DNA of 64,000 bases from Chitinophaga sp. (lineage in GTDB: Bacteria > Bacteroidota > Bacteroidia > Chitinophagales > Chitinophagaceae). This document shows, in pieces, positions 19,482-27,554 of this stretch. The stretch lies in contig NZ_JAGHZS010000003.1 of assembly GCF_017745275.1 (NCBI RefSeq), forward strand, positions 1-64,000. The letters run 5' to 3'. Both the position numbers and the translations under genes were made by a program. The notes under the pieces are model-generated. The model was not told the DNA's origin and made no database searches. It saw nothing but the letters and a program-made list of their open reading frames with translations. The stretch's first letter is position 1. Each line of letters opens with the position of its first letter.

Positions 19482-19647
19482 ACAAAAAGCGCGAAGGGGA
19501 CAATATCTCGTCCCCTTCGTTTGAATCATTTTTCCTTCTACAAAATTAGGATTTTATTTTGATTGAAAAACTATTTCTTTAACTTGTATATAAATATTTA
19601 CGAGAGATGCACTGCCATCAATCATATGTGTTTTTAAAATATCTGAC

Positions 19648-19944
19648 GTGGGTACTGCTTTCTGGCGAAAAATAAATATTGAATTCATCGCATGGCCCAT
19701 GGGGCTTCTCCTCCTTTATTTGATGAAGCCCAACGAAAATGCCGCCAGCTTATGCTTATTCAAAAATATCGGTATCCCCTTTTGTCCAGGCTGCGGCCTA
19801 GGCCATGGTATCCATTATTTTTTACATGGACAATGGTTCGCTGCCATTCACCATCATTGGCTATCGCCTGTAGTGGTAATAGTGTTACTTTACCGCACTG
19901 CACAACTGGCCCGCCTTCAATATGCAGACTTTAAACAACCATAA
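19648..19944 (+). CDS. DUF2752 membrane protein
   Basis: A 98-residue protein starting at a GTG, with no in-frame ATG upstream before a stop. Two hydrophobic segments (WPMGLLLLYLM and SPVVVIVLLYRTA) flank the DUF2752 hallmark IPFCPGCGLGHGIHYFLHG. The CPGCG cysteines could bind a metal. The function of the family is unknown. It is followed immediately by a TM2-domain gene, and the two are probably translated from one message. Confidence 0.8.
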   Translation: MGTAFWRKINIEFIAWPMGLLLLYLMKPNENAASLCLFKNIGIPFCPGCGLGHGIHYFLHGQWFAAIHHHWLSPVVVIVLLYRTAQLARLQYADFKQP

Positions 19945-19954
19945 ACCCAATACT

Positions 19955-20305
19955 ATGAGCGACTTTTCATTTGCCATGCTTCCCGGAATTGAGACAGAGG
20001 AAATGGTGTGGCTACAGGAACTAACCAAAAGCTATTCTGCCGAAAATAAACAGCGCTTTCTCTCTGTATACCAGAGCCGGCGCAAAGATCCTCAAACCAT
20101 TCTGATCTGCAGCCTGATCGGCTTTGTTGCCGTAGCCGGCGTTCAACGCTTTCTGCTCAACCAGATCGCTATGGGAATTATTTATATAGTAACCTTCGGC
20201 TTTTGCTTTGTAGGCACCATCATTGACGCTGTTAACTATCGCAAACTGACCTGGGCCTACAATAAAAAAGAAGCCCTGGCTTCAGCCGCCTTGCTGGGGC
20301 TGTAA
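19955..20305 (+). CDS. TM2 domain membrane protein
   Basis: A 116-residue protein from the ATG at 19955 (MSDFSFAMLPGIE); an ATG at 19922 would overlap the DUF2752 gene and is less likely. After a soluble N-terminal region of about 45 residues there are two transmembrane helices with the TM2 pattern (GVQRFLLNQIAMGIIYIVTF, then GTIIDAVNY). The function is unknown. It begins 11 bp after the DUF2752 stop. Confidence 0.82.
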   Translation: MSDFSFAMLPGIETEEMVWLQELTKSYSAENKQRFLSVYQSRRKDPQTILICSLIGFVAVAGVQRFLLNQIAMGIIYIVTFGFCFVGTIIDAVNYRKLTWAYNKKEALASAALLGL

Positions 20306-20374
20306 TAGCCTCCCGGAAAGTTAAATAAAACTTAAAATGAGGTGATTTTCAGGGAGTCGGATACTATATTCCGC

Positions 20375-20382
20375 TAACTTTG
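20375..20382 (+). promoter_or_regulatory. Bacteroidota -7 box immediately before a start codon
   Basis: TAACTTTG fits the Bacteroidota -7 consensus TAnnTTTG. It ends only 7 bp before the ATG at 20390, so the transcript would be leaderless or nearly so. Confidence 0.6.
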
Positions 20383-20389
20383 CACCATT

Positions 20390-20641
20390 ATGTTGAAACT
20401 ATTCTTTTCCATATTTATTGCCTGGCTATTGTATAAACTGGTGTTTGATCTGCTCATACCAGGATATAGAGTGACTAAGCAGGTACGCCGGCAAATGAGC
20501 GATATGCAGGAGCATATGCGGCAGCAATATGAAAATCAAACAGGTGCACGGCCTGGCAGCAACCAGGAGCCTTCCACCCCTCCTCCCGGCCCCAAAAAGG
20601 TCGACAAAGGAGATTATCTCGATTTTGAAGAAATTAAATAA
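20390..20641 (+). CDS. DUF4834 family small membrane protein
   Basis: An 83-residue protein with one N-terminal membrane helix (LFFSIFIAWLLYKLVFDLL). A charged helix (RRQMSDMQEHMRQQYE), a Pro-rich linker and the conserved C-terminal end DKGDYLDFEEIK follow. This is the pattern of DUF4834, found in Bacteroidota and of unknown function. A -7 promoter box lies just upstream and a strong intrinsic terminator immediately downstream, so it is a single-gene transcription unit. Confidence 0.8.
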   Translation: MLKLFFSIFIAWLLYKLVFDLLIPGYRVTKQVRRQMSDMQEHMRQQYENQTGARPGSNQEPSTPPPGPKKVDKGDYLDFEEIK

Positions 20642-20678
20642 AAAGAAAGGCCCCCGTTAATGCGGGGGCCTTTCTTTT
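20642..20678. terminator. Strong bidirectional intrinsic terminator
   Basis: A perfect 15-bp stem (AAAGAAAGGCCCCCG with CGGGGGCCTTTCTTT) and a 6-nt loop, with T-rich flanks on both strands. It separates the convergent DUF4834 and HAD genes and overlaps the HAD stop codon by 2 bp. Confidence 0.95.
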
Positions 20679-21306
20679 ATACTGCATTTGCAGGACGGAA
20701 AATGTCAAGTATCGTTTTAGGAGGCGCCAGGTGAATAGTTTGTAAACCCACAGCCCTGGCCCCTTCTATATTCTGTGCCAGGTCATCTATAAACAAGGTC
20801 TCAGCAGGAATAAGCCCGTTTTCATCCAATACCATCTGGTAAGCCTCCTTGTCCGGCTTGCGCTGTCCCATCTCATGGGAATAATAAGCCCGGTCAAAGA
20901 AACTGCTTAACGAAGGAATACCACGGCTTTCCAGCAATAACCTGTTGAACTCCTCCAGGTGAATAGCATTGGTATTACTGAGTAAATAAAGCCCATAATG
21001 CTGCCGTAACTGCTGCAGCAACTGCAGGCGCTGCACCGGAAAATCCAGTAACATTGCATTCCAGGCCGTTTTCAACTGTTTATCCGTCACCGTTTCCGGT
21101 ACATGTTTATGCATGGCTTCCAGGAATTCTTCTGTTGACACATGCCCCGTTTCCAACCCGTTGAATAAGCTGGAACCTTTATACTGTGAATAAAGTTCCT
21201 TAAAGTTTTTCACCCCCAACTCCGTAAAAGCCTTGTCGGTAAGCTGGTAGTCGATATTGAGAATAACACCACCCAGGTCGAATATAATATGTTTGATGCC
21301 TTGCAT
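20677..21306 (-). CDS. HAD superfamily hydrolase, subfamily IA
   Basis: A 209-residue phosphatase-like protein. Motif I is IIFDLGGVILNID; the first Asp is kept but the second is replaced by Gly (DLGG), as in the YihX/epoxide-hydrolase-like group. Motif II is LYLLSNTNAIH, and motifs III/IV are MGQRKPDKEAYQMVL and LFIDDLAQNIEGA. It is probably a small sugar-phosphate or FMN-type phosphatase; the substrate cannot be told. It is transcribed toward the DUF4834 gene and shares its terminator. Confidence 0.88.
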   Translation of the reverse strand: MQGIKHIIFDLGGVILNIDYQLTDKAFTELGVKNFKELYSQYKGSSLFNGLETGHVSTEEFLEAMHKHVPETVTDKQLKTAWNAMLLDFPVQRLQLLQQLRQHYGLYLLSNTNAIHLEEFNRLLLESRGIPSLSSFFDRAYYSHEMGQRKPDKEAYQMVLDENGLIPAETLFIDDLAQNIEGARAVGLQTIHLAPPKTILDIFRPANAV

Positions 21307-21393
21307 TGGTAAAAGATTGAAGGCAAATTTATTAAAGTATAGGCGTATGCGTTGGGAATAAAAAAATATTTTAGGTTAATTCAATAAAATAAT

Positions 21394-21401
21394 TAATTTT
21401 G
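21394..21401 (+). promoter_or_regulatory. -7 promoter box of the tRNA gene
   Basis: TAATTTTG matches TAnnTTTG, with a TTTTAGG string about 19 bp upstream at 21369-21375. It lies 39 bp before the tRNA 5' end. Confidence 0.55.
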
Positions 21402-21439
21402 CCGTCCCTTGAAAAGGGGAATTTTTGTTCTTCGGAACG

Positions 21440-21513
21440 GGTCCTATAGCTCAGTTGGTTAGAGCACCTGACTCATAATCAGGGGGTCCCAGGATCATGC
21501 CCTGGTGGGACCA
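21440..21513 (+). tRNA. tRNA with anticodon CAT (elongator Met or Ile2)
   Basis: A full cloverleaf can be drawn: acceptor stem GGTCCTA/TGGGACC, D-stem GCTC/GAGC, anticodon stem CCTGA/TCAGG with loop CTCATAA (anticodon CAT at 21474-21476), and T-stem CCAGG/CCTGG. The first pair is G1-C72, so it is not an initiator. The CCA end is not encoded (discriminator A followed by CAC). The T-loop is ATCATGC instead of the usual TTCRANY: positions 54 and 58 are A and T rather than T and A. Whether it reads AUG or (after lysidine modification) AUA cannot be decided here. Confidence 0.93.
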
Positions 21514-21521
21514 CACGATAG

Positions 21522-21559
21522 AAAAGGCTTTCAGCGGATTGACGCAGAAAGCCTTTTTT
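21522..21559 (+). terminator. Intrinsic terminator of the tRNA gene
   Basis: AAAAGGCTTTC (21522-21532) pairs with GAAAGCCTTTT (21547-21557), followed by further T residues. It begins 8 bp after the tRNA end. Confidence 0.9.
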
Positions 21560-21593
21560 CATTTGATACATGTTTTGAACCATACCCCTCCCC

Positions 21594-22805
21594 TCACACC
21601 ACCGTAACCGGCGCCGGTTTCTTCACCAATCTCCGCCTGAACACCCGTTGTATCGGCAATTCAAAATAATAGTGAGCGGCAATGCTTACCGGAATAAGAA
21701 CAGCAAAAAAGCATAGCAACGTAAAAGGCGACTGGTATATATGCTTGTCAATACCGGCCACAGATACTATCAATGCAAAAAGTACCATTAAAGGAAAATG
21801 AATCAGGTATATTGCATAACTGGCATTGCCCAATATCAGCAGCCATTTAATTTTTAAGCTACCGTAACAGGTTTCCAGCATTGCTAGTGAAAGTACGGTA
21901 GCCGGAGAAACAATAGTGCGAAAAAAAGAATTCCTGGTAACATCAAAAAGTGCGGTGTCATATGCACTACTTTTCCCGGGTAGCAATTGTTGAAGTACAA
22001 GTATACTGGTATGTCGGACGTAGGACCAGGCATATTCTGTTAAAACAAATACCCAGATAAGTAATGCCACAACTCCAATGATAAGCGCCTGCCTGGCAAG
22101 ATGTTTCCTGGTAAGCAACCATTTGTATAAGTGAAAAACTAATCCTCCCAGAAAAAATGAATAGATCCCTTGTCCAACCATAGAATAAAAATGTTGTAAC
22201 ATGGCCCCTGCTAGAACGATGCCTATCAAAAGCCACTTTTTATGCTGCAATCGTTTATAGCTGAGCAGGAAGAAAAGCAGGTAGAGCAAAAATTCTACTG
22301 AAACAGACCATGAAGGACCATTGAATCCGTTGTAGATAGGATGGGACTCAAATCCCCAGCTATGGATCATTAGCAGGTTTAGAATAAAGTGGTAAGTATC
22401 GTTGTTCTGTATGATAAAAGGACGACTGTTAACTTTTATCATCATCGCCTGCAAAAATACCAATGCCACTAGCGTAACAACATGTATTGGATAGAGGCGG
22501 GTAACACGGTAGCAGATATAATTATTGAACGACGTTTCACGACTGCTTATCTTATCTGCATAAAACCAGAAGAAAATAAAACCGGAAAGAAGGAAAAACA
22601 GGTCTACGGCGTAAAAGGCGAGATTATAAAAAACAGACAGCCAGGGATACAGCGGCAATGGCATCTCCGATATAGCAGAAGGCATTGATGTATAATCAGT
22701 ATACAAAAAGAACTGCCAATGGCATAAAACCACTATAAGCGCAGCAAATCCTCTGATTGCATCCAAACTGAAAAAGTACTTAGGGGCCATAGTTTGAGGG
22801 GACAT
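21594..22805 (-). CDS. Acyltransferase family 3 membrane protein
   Basis: From the ATG at 22805 (MSPQTMAPKYFFSLDAIRGF) it has 403 residues and about ten hydrophobic segments. The N-terminal motif SLDAIRGFAALIVVLCHW (Arg and His kept) and the later PSWSVSVEFLLYLLFF are typical of OafA/YrhL-type acyltransferases, which O-acetylate surface polysaccharides or lipids. An upstream in-frame start at 22880 would add 25 residues and is not supported. It lies next to a methyltransferase-like gene of a type often seen in surface-glycan loci. Confidence 0.88.
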   Translation of the reverse strand: MSPQTMAPKYFFSLDAIRGFAALIVVLCHWQFFLYTDYTSMPSAISEMPLPLYPWLSVFYNLAFYAVDLFFLLSGFIFFWFYADKISSRETSFNNYICYRVTRLYPIHVVTLVALVFLQAMMIKVNSRPFIIQNNDTYHFILNLLMIHSWGFESHPIYNGFNGPSWSVSVEFLLYLLFFLLSYKRLQHKKWLLIGIVLAGAMLQHFYSMVGQGIYSFFLGGLVFHLYKWLLTRKHLARQALIIGVVALLIWVFVLTEYAWSYVRHTSILVLQQLLPGKSSAYDTALFDVTRNSFFRTIVSPATVLSLAMLETCYGSLKIKWLLILGNASYAIYLIHFPLMVLFALIVSVAGIDKHIYQSPFTLLCFFAVLIPVSIAAHYYFELPIQRVFRRRLVKKPAPVTVV

Positions 22806-23071
22806 GAGATAGTTTTCAAATAAGGGAAATTGGAAAATAAAAAAGTAAATAACCTGGCAACCAATAAAATTTAAGACCACAACACATGACTGAACTTCTT
22901 CTTACTATCCGATTTTGATGATGCAGTACAAGCCATAACATTCAAGACTACATTTTGTTGTATATGCACAATATTTTATAAGTTCTCCAAAATGAACAAT
23001 ATGGACGCTATTATGTTTAGTGTGAGAGCGATTATTTTTAAAACCAGCATCTATTAAATTCACCAGTCCTG

Positions 23072-23977
23072 ATGAAACAATTAAGGAAGCTAGCGAATGT
23101 TTTATACCAATCACTCTATGTTACCCGGAAAACCCAGCAAACCGATATACTGCTTTTGGGAAAACTCCTGGCAAGGCAAAACAAAGAATTACCCATACTA
23201 AATAATCTTGCAGAGGCCGAGTTTAAAGTATTTTCCCAATCCGGCGATGATGGCATTATTCAATATCTCATTCATAAGATTGATATCCCCAACAAAACAT
23301 TTATAGAATTTGGCGTAGAGAATTATGTAGAATCTAACACCAGGTTTCTACTCCGAAACGACAACTGGTCCGGCCTGCTAATTGATGGAGGTCAGAAAAG
23401 CATTGACTATATCAAATCTGATGATATCTACTACCAGCATAACCTGGAGGTGGTACAAGCGTTTATTACTGCGGAAAATATTAATGAGCTGATTATATCT
23501 GGTGGAATGACTGGTGAAATAGGGCTGCTATCTATTGATATAGACGGTAATGATTATTGGATCTGGAAAGCGATCAAGGCGGTACAACCTGTGGTGGTGA
23601 TCATGGAATATAACAGTGTTATGGGAAAAGATATCGCGGTAACCGTGCCGTATAAGGCAGATTTTGTAAGAGAAAAAGAACATTACAGCCATCTTTATTT
23701 TGGCGCTTCATTGAAGGCCCTGTGCCTGCTGGCAGAAGAAAAGGGATACGCTTTTGTAGGATCCAACTCGTATGGGAATAATGCCTACTTCGTAAGAAAA
23801 GACAAGGTGGGAAATCTGAAAGTATTTACTGCTGAAGAAGGGTACGTATTGTCCCTGTTCAGGGAAAGCAGAGACCCCAGGGGCAATATGAATTATCTGT
23901 CTGGCGCTGACAGGTATGCGTGTATAAAAGGGCTTCCTGTATATAATGTACAACTTAATGTAATAGAGCCATTGTAA
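23072..23977 (+). CDS. Rossmann-fold methyltransferase-like protein (FkbM-like)
   Basis: A 301-residue protein without a signal peptide. It has a motif-I-like strand and turn TFIEFGVENYVESNTRFLL (about residues 89-107), NWSGLLIDG, then LLSIDIDGNDYWIWKAI and VVIMEYNS. This is the strand order of SAM-dependent methyltransferases of the FkbM neighbourhood, although the glycine-rich loop is atypical. The homologues I recall sit in polysaccharide loci. It starts in an AT-rich region after a divergent acyltransferase gene. Function is unproven. Confidence 0.55.
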   Translation: MKQLRKLANVLYQSLYVTRKTQQTDILLLGKLLARQNKELPILNNLAEAEFKVFSQSGDDGIIQYLIHKIDIPNKTFIEFGVENYVESNTRFLLRNDNWSGLLIDGGQKSIDYIKSDDIYYQHNLEVVQAFITAENINELIISGGMTGEIGLLSIDIDGNDYWIWKAIKAVQPVVVIMEYNSVMGKDIAVTVPYKADFVREKEHYSHLYFGASLKALCLLAEEKGYAFVGSNSYGNNAYFVRKDKVGNLKVFTAEEGYVLSLFRESRDPRGNMNYLSGADRYACIKGLPVYNVQLNVIEPL

Positions 23978-24001
23978 TGCTGAATTTTTTATTATCAGTA
24001 A

Positions 24002-24235
24002 CCGCTTCGCTTTCGCGGAATACGCGACCACGATAATATTATGGATATAGGCGTTAACGTTAGTGCCAATATGATGACGATGTATCATACTTCTGAGCGC
24101 ATCACGGCCGGAATTGGTGTAGATGGGATGAAAACACTGGCCATACAGATATTGTATAGCGCACAAACCGGCGGTATTTGTACCTATGAAGATAATACCT
24201 ACGAAATAGGCGCTACTATTCACCTTTTCCGGTAG
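24002..24235 (+). pseudogene. Remnant of an outer-membrane beta-barrel protein (C-terminal end)
   Basis: An open frame of 77 codons without a good start (first ATG at 24041) ends in YEIGATIHLFR. This is a final barrel strand with terminal aromatic and basic residues. Alternating strands precede it (MDIGVNVSANMMTMYH, RITAGIGVDGMKTLAIQILY). There is no signal peptide and the frame is closed by a TAA at 23999, right after the upstream gene. It is best read as the 3' remnant of a deleted outer-membrane protein gene; a genuine small gene is less likely. Confidence 0.45.
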
Positions 24236-24905
24236 TTGCCTTTCCTTTTTTGGGAGCAATCTGGTTGTAGATGGCTACCAGTGCGGAGCTATCCCGGCTA
24301 ATGGTATCGATTCTGTTATTGGCCCATTTAAAATGATAGTAATCGTATGTTTCGGAAATGGGGGCAGTGGTATCATTCAGGTCTTCGCTGTAGTTGAATT
24401 GTTCCAAAATACCCATCCAGCCACTTTGTTGATGATGATATAGCCAGGAGGTTTTGGTCATGGCATCTCCGGCATCGCCCCATGACTCTGCCAGTTCCGT
24501 TTCAAATGTGATGGTATCGTTTTTCTTATGCCAGGCAAATAGCTTGATAGAAGAAGATTCGTAGTCAGAAGGGGTCCTGGTAATCAATCCAACAGTATTG
24601 GAGTCCAGGTCAAATTTGTAGCAGGCGTAGTATAAAGGTTCTTGTCCTTCATAGTAAGTAGGTAGTAAATTCAGCAGTATGGAGTCAATCTGTGTCCCCT
24701 GGTATCTCCATTTAGCGCGCTCGTTCTCTCTTTGATTGTCTATTTCTATAGTATCTCCCATGAGTGGTTGATATAATTTCAGCAACTGATTAATATCTGG
24801 CTTAGCTAAAGTATCGGAGGTAAGTAAGGTATGAGGATCTTGTTTGTTGGATGACGTCTTACAGGCTACGAGTCCAATAAAAAGAAGCAGTACATAATAT
24901 TTCAT
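24216..24905 (-). CDS. Lipoprotein of unknown function
   Basis: A 229-residue protein with a lipoprotein signal (MKYYVLLLFIGLVAC, lipobox LVAC at residues 12-15). The mature part has no recognised domain. It is rich in Asp, Thr and Trp and reads like a beta-rich periplasmic domain (ERAKWRYQGTQIDSILLNLL, TVGLITRTPSDYESSSIKLF). Its 3' end overlaps the barrel remnant on the other strand by 20 bp. It follows the GH31 gene after a terminator and is probably transcribed separately. Confidence 0.7.
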   Translation of the reverse strand: MKYYVLLLFIGLVACKTSSNKQDPHTLLTSDTLAKPDINQLLKLYQPLMGDTIEIDNQRENERAKWRYQGTQIDSILLNLLPTYYEGQEPLYYACYKFDLDSNTVGLITRTPSDYESSSIKLFAWHKKNDTITFETELAESWGDAGDAMTKTSWLYHHQQSGWMGILEQFNYSEDLNDTTAPISETYDYYHFKWANNRIDTISRDSSALVAIYNQIAPKKGKATTGKGE

Positions 24906-24922
24906 TATTCAAATATAAAGAA

Positions 24923-24950
24923 GACCCCCCGGAAAATCCAGGGGGCCGTT
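24923..24950 (-). terminator. Terminator downstream of the GH31 gene
   Basis: On the minus strand GGCCCCCTGGA pairs with TCCGGGGGGTC, with one bulge, around a short T loop. TCTTCTTTATATTTG follows. It lies a few bases after the GH31 stop codon at 24958. Confidence 0.8.
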
Positions 24951-24957
24951 CCTTTTA

Positions 24958-27417
24958 TTACAAATCCACGTTAATGACCTGATTACCATTATCGAAGGTT
25001 GCCTGTTGTACAGCGCAACGCTCTGCCGGAATAGAAAACCCTTGCGGATCAAAACGGGAAATAGGTGAAAGGAAAGCATAACCGCTTGTTTGTAATGGCA
25101 GTTGGCTACCATTTACGGAGATGCTTTTTTGCTCATTAAAGCCGTGGAGTAATAATTTGATGTGATGAAATTTTGAAGTATAGCTGCCGGTTGATTTTTC
25201 GAAAATGATTTTTTTATTAGCCGGTTGATAAGAGATGGTACGTTGATAGTAGACGCCTTTTTCATTGTCAAAACTTTCTCCATCATCTTCATAATAAACA
25301 AAGGAATGCGGTTGTTCTCCTTTGTAAATATGTAGAAATAGCGTGTCTGACGGTTTCTCGGCGGTATTTTGTATTAACGACTGCATGGGTATAATGCTGC
25401 TTTCTTTCACATATACCGGCAGGGTTTTGATATTTAGTGGTGTGATCATTTCCTGGTTGCCGTTGGTAAGACTATCATTGTAGAGGTTGTACCATTTGCC
25501 GGCAGGGAAGTAAACCGCTCCAAATTCTTTGGTGCTTTCGAAAGGGGCAATCATAAAGGCGCTGCCATAGCCGTATTGATTCTGGAAGCGGGTATCATAA
25601 ACTTTAGCATCAAAAGTATTGGTAAGGGCCAGGGTGCGCATAACGGGCATGCCGGTACGAGTGGCCTCATACATGGAGCTATACAGGTATGGAAGCAGTT
25701 GGTAGCGCAGGTTAACATAATTACGGGTAATTTCCAGTACTTCTTCTCCATATGCCCATGGCTCAGACGATTTGGTATTAACGCCTGTATGATTACGGAA
25801 GTAAGGAATGAACGCACCAATCTGCATCCAGCGGGCATAGAGGCTTACGGTAGGATTGCCGGTGAAGCCGCCAATATCCATCCCGGAAAATGGCATACCG
25901 CTAAGACCTAAGCTATTCAGCAGGCGTACCCCGAGTAGCATATGATCTTCTTCTGCGCGGTTGTCGCCGGTCCAGATGGCGCTATAGCGCTGAGAGCCGG
26001 CATAGGCGGCCCGGGTCAGCAGGAAAGGACGTTTCTTTAATTCTTCGCGGCTGCCTTCGTAGCTGGCGCGTACCATCTGAAGACCGTAAATATTATGTGC
26101 CTGTTGATGAGTAACCGGGTGACCTTCATAGTTGAATAATACGTTGTCGGGCATTTTTTGTCCCCAGGTGGCAATTTCATTCATGTCGTTCCAGATGCCG
26201 CGCACGCCATTCTGGATATACGATTTAATTTGCCCTTTCCACCAATCGCGGCCCTTTACACTGGTAAAGTCCGGGAAGTGGCACCAGCCGGGCCATACCT
26301 GGCCGGTATAATTTTGTCCATCACTATATTTGATGAAGATGTTTTCTTTTTTGCCGTTTTCATAAGCGGCGTAGCCATCCTCTACTTTAATGCCGGGATC
26401 AACAATCACGGTGAGTTTAAAGCCCATATTGCCCAGTTGTTTCGTGAGCTGGGACGGATTAGGGAAACGGTCTTTGTTCCAGGTAAATAGTTTGTAGGTA
26501 TCCATGTAGTGGATGTCGAGGGTAATGCCATCCGAAGGAATTTTTTTCTCGCGGAGGGTTTGCGCGATGCGTAATACCTCAGTATCAGGGTAATAGCTGT
26601 AGCGGTTTTGTTGGTAGCCGAGGCTCCACAGAGGCGGCATAGGCATCCGGCCGGTAAGAGAGGTGTAAGAGGCAATGATATCAGCCATTTGCGGATGATA
26701 GATCAAATAGTAGTTCATCTCCCCTCCTCTTGCTCCAAAAGAAGAGAACCGGTTGTTGCTGGCGCCGAAATTAAAATCGCTTTGAAAGGTGTTGTCGAAG
26801 AAAATGCCGTAGTTAACATGGTGATGGATACCGATATAAAAAGGGATGGTAGCGTAGATGGGGTCCTGGTTGGTGGCGTAGCCGAACTTGTCGGAGTTCC
26901 AGTTCGTATAGCCTTCGCCTTTACGATCCAGGTTGCCGGTTTTTTCGCCCAATCCAATGAATCGTTCTCCTTCCTGCATTTTTTTGTAGGTGGTAACGTC
27001 ATTGCCAATCCAGGAGGTGGTAAGCCCGGTTTCATCCTCGTTAATCACTTCTCCCGAAGGGGTAAAAAAATGGATGGAAAATGGATTTTTGGTGATACGA
27101 AATTGCAGGGAATCGGTAGTGACATTGATTTCTCGCTCATTTTGGGTAGTCTGTACCCGCGTGGTTACCGGTTGTGCGATCACGGCGTATGAAAAATCAG
27201 CCGCCAGTGGATGCTGGTCCATCCGTACGCGCACCACTGATGGACTGTATACGGTGATTTCAGCGTAGGCATTTTCCGCAGAGATCCGGATTTGTTGTCC
27301 TGAGATATTGACGGTGTTTATTTTGCCAATCGTTTTTACCGGGGTTTGTGCCTTAAGAGAAAGGCCGCACAGTAACAGTAGCCAGTTGGATTGCTTTAAC
27401 AGCGATTTGATATTCAT
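24958..27417 (-). CDS. Glycoside hydrolase family 31 (alpha-glucosidase/alpha-xylosidase type)
   Basis: An exported 819-residue enzyme that hydrolyses alpha-linked glycosides. It has a signal peptide (WLLLLCGLSLKAQ), an N-terminal mutarotase-like beta domain and the GH31 barrel. Landmarks are DIHYMDTYKLFTW, then GIWNDMNE with catalytic nucleophile Asp411, then WTGDNRAEED with acid/base Asp485, and PFSGMDIGGF. C-terminal beta domains follow. It is last in the locus regulator-susC-susD-GH31. The substrate could be a starch/maltodextrin-type alpha-glucan or a xyloside; the sequence alone does not decide. Confidence 0.93.
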   Translation of the reverse strand: MNIKSLLKQSNWLLLLCGLSLKAQTPVKTIGKINTVNISGQQIRISAENAYAEITVYSPSVVRVRMDQHPLAADFSYAVIAQPVTTRVQTTQNEREINVTTDSLQFRITKNPFSIHFFTPSGEVINEDETGLTTSWIGNDVTTYKKMQEGERFIGLGEKTGNLDRKGEGYTNWNSDKFGYATNQDPIYATIPFYIGIHHHVNYGIFFDNTFQSDFNFGASNNRFSSFGARGGEMNYYLIYHPQMADIIASYTSLTGRMPMPPLWSLGYQQNRYSYYPDTEVLRIAQTLREKKIPSDGITLDIHYMDTYKLFTWNKDRFPNPSQLTKQLGNMGFKLTVIVDPGIKVEDGYAAYENGKKENIFIKYSDGQNYTGQVWPGWCHFPDFTSVKGRDWWKGQIKSYIQNGVRGIWNDMNEIATWGQKMPDNVLFNYEGHPVTHQQAHNIYGLQMVRASYEGSREELKKRPFLLTRAAYAGSQRYSAIWTGDNRAEEDHMLLGVRLLNSLGLSGMPFSGMDIGGFTGNPTVSLYARWMQIGAFIPYFRNHTGVNTKSSEPWAYGEEVLEITRNYVNLRYQLLPYLYSSMYEATRTGMPVMRTLALTNTFDAKVYDTRFQNQYGYGSAFMIAPFESTKEFGAVYFPAGKWYNLYNDSLTNGNQEMITPLNIKTLPVYVKESSIIPMQSLIQNTAEKPSDTLFLHIYKGEQPHSFVYYEDDGESFDNEKGVYYQRTISYQPANKKIIFEKSTGSYTSKFHHIKLLLHGFNEQKSISVNGSQLPLQTSGYAFLSPISRFDPQGFSIPAERCAVQQATFDNGNQVINVDL

Positions 27418-27512
27418 ATGAGCGATTATTTCTACACAAAAAATTCCCTATCGCATTACAGACGTAATGCGTAACAGTGATATCAGTAATAAAAGGAAGG
27501 AGATGTTGCTGT

Positions 27513-27539
27513 CAGGCGGGATCTCTATGATCCCGCCTG
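27513..27539. other. Intercistronic hairpin between susD and GH31
   Basis: CAGGCGGGATC and GATCCCGCCTG form a perfect 11-bp stem with a 5-nt loop. It is 16 bp after the susD stop and has no T-run on the minus strand, so it is more likely an mRNA-stability or processing element than a full terminator. Confidence 0.7.
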
Positions 27540-27554
27540 TAGCAAAAGGATATT

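Noticed and set aside
22905..23114. Minus-strand 69-codon frame before the methyltransferase-like gene
   Set aside because: AT-rich region, overlaps the start of the plus-strand gene, no protein-like features.
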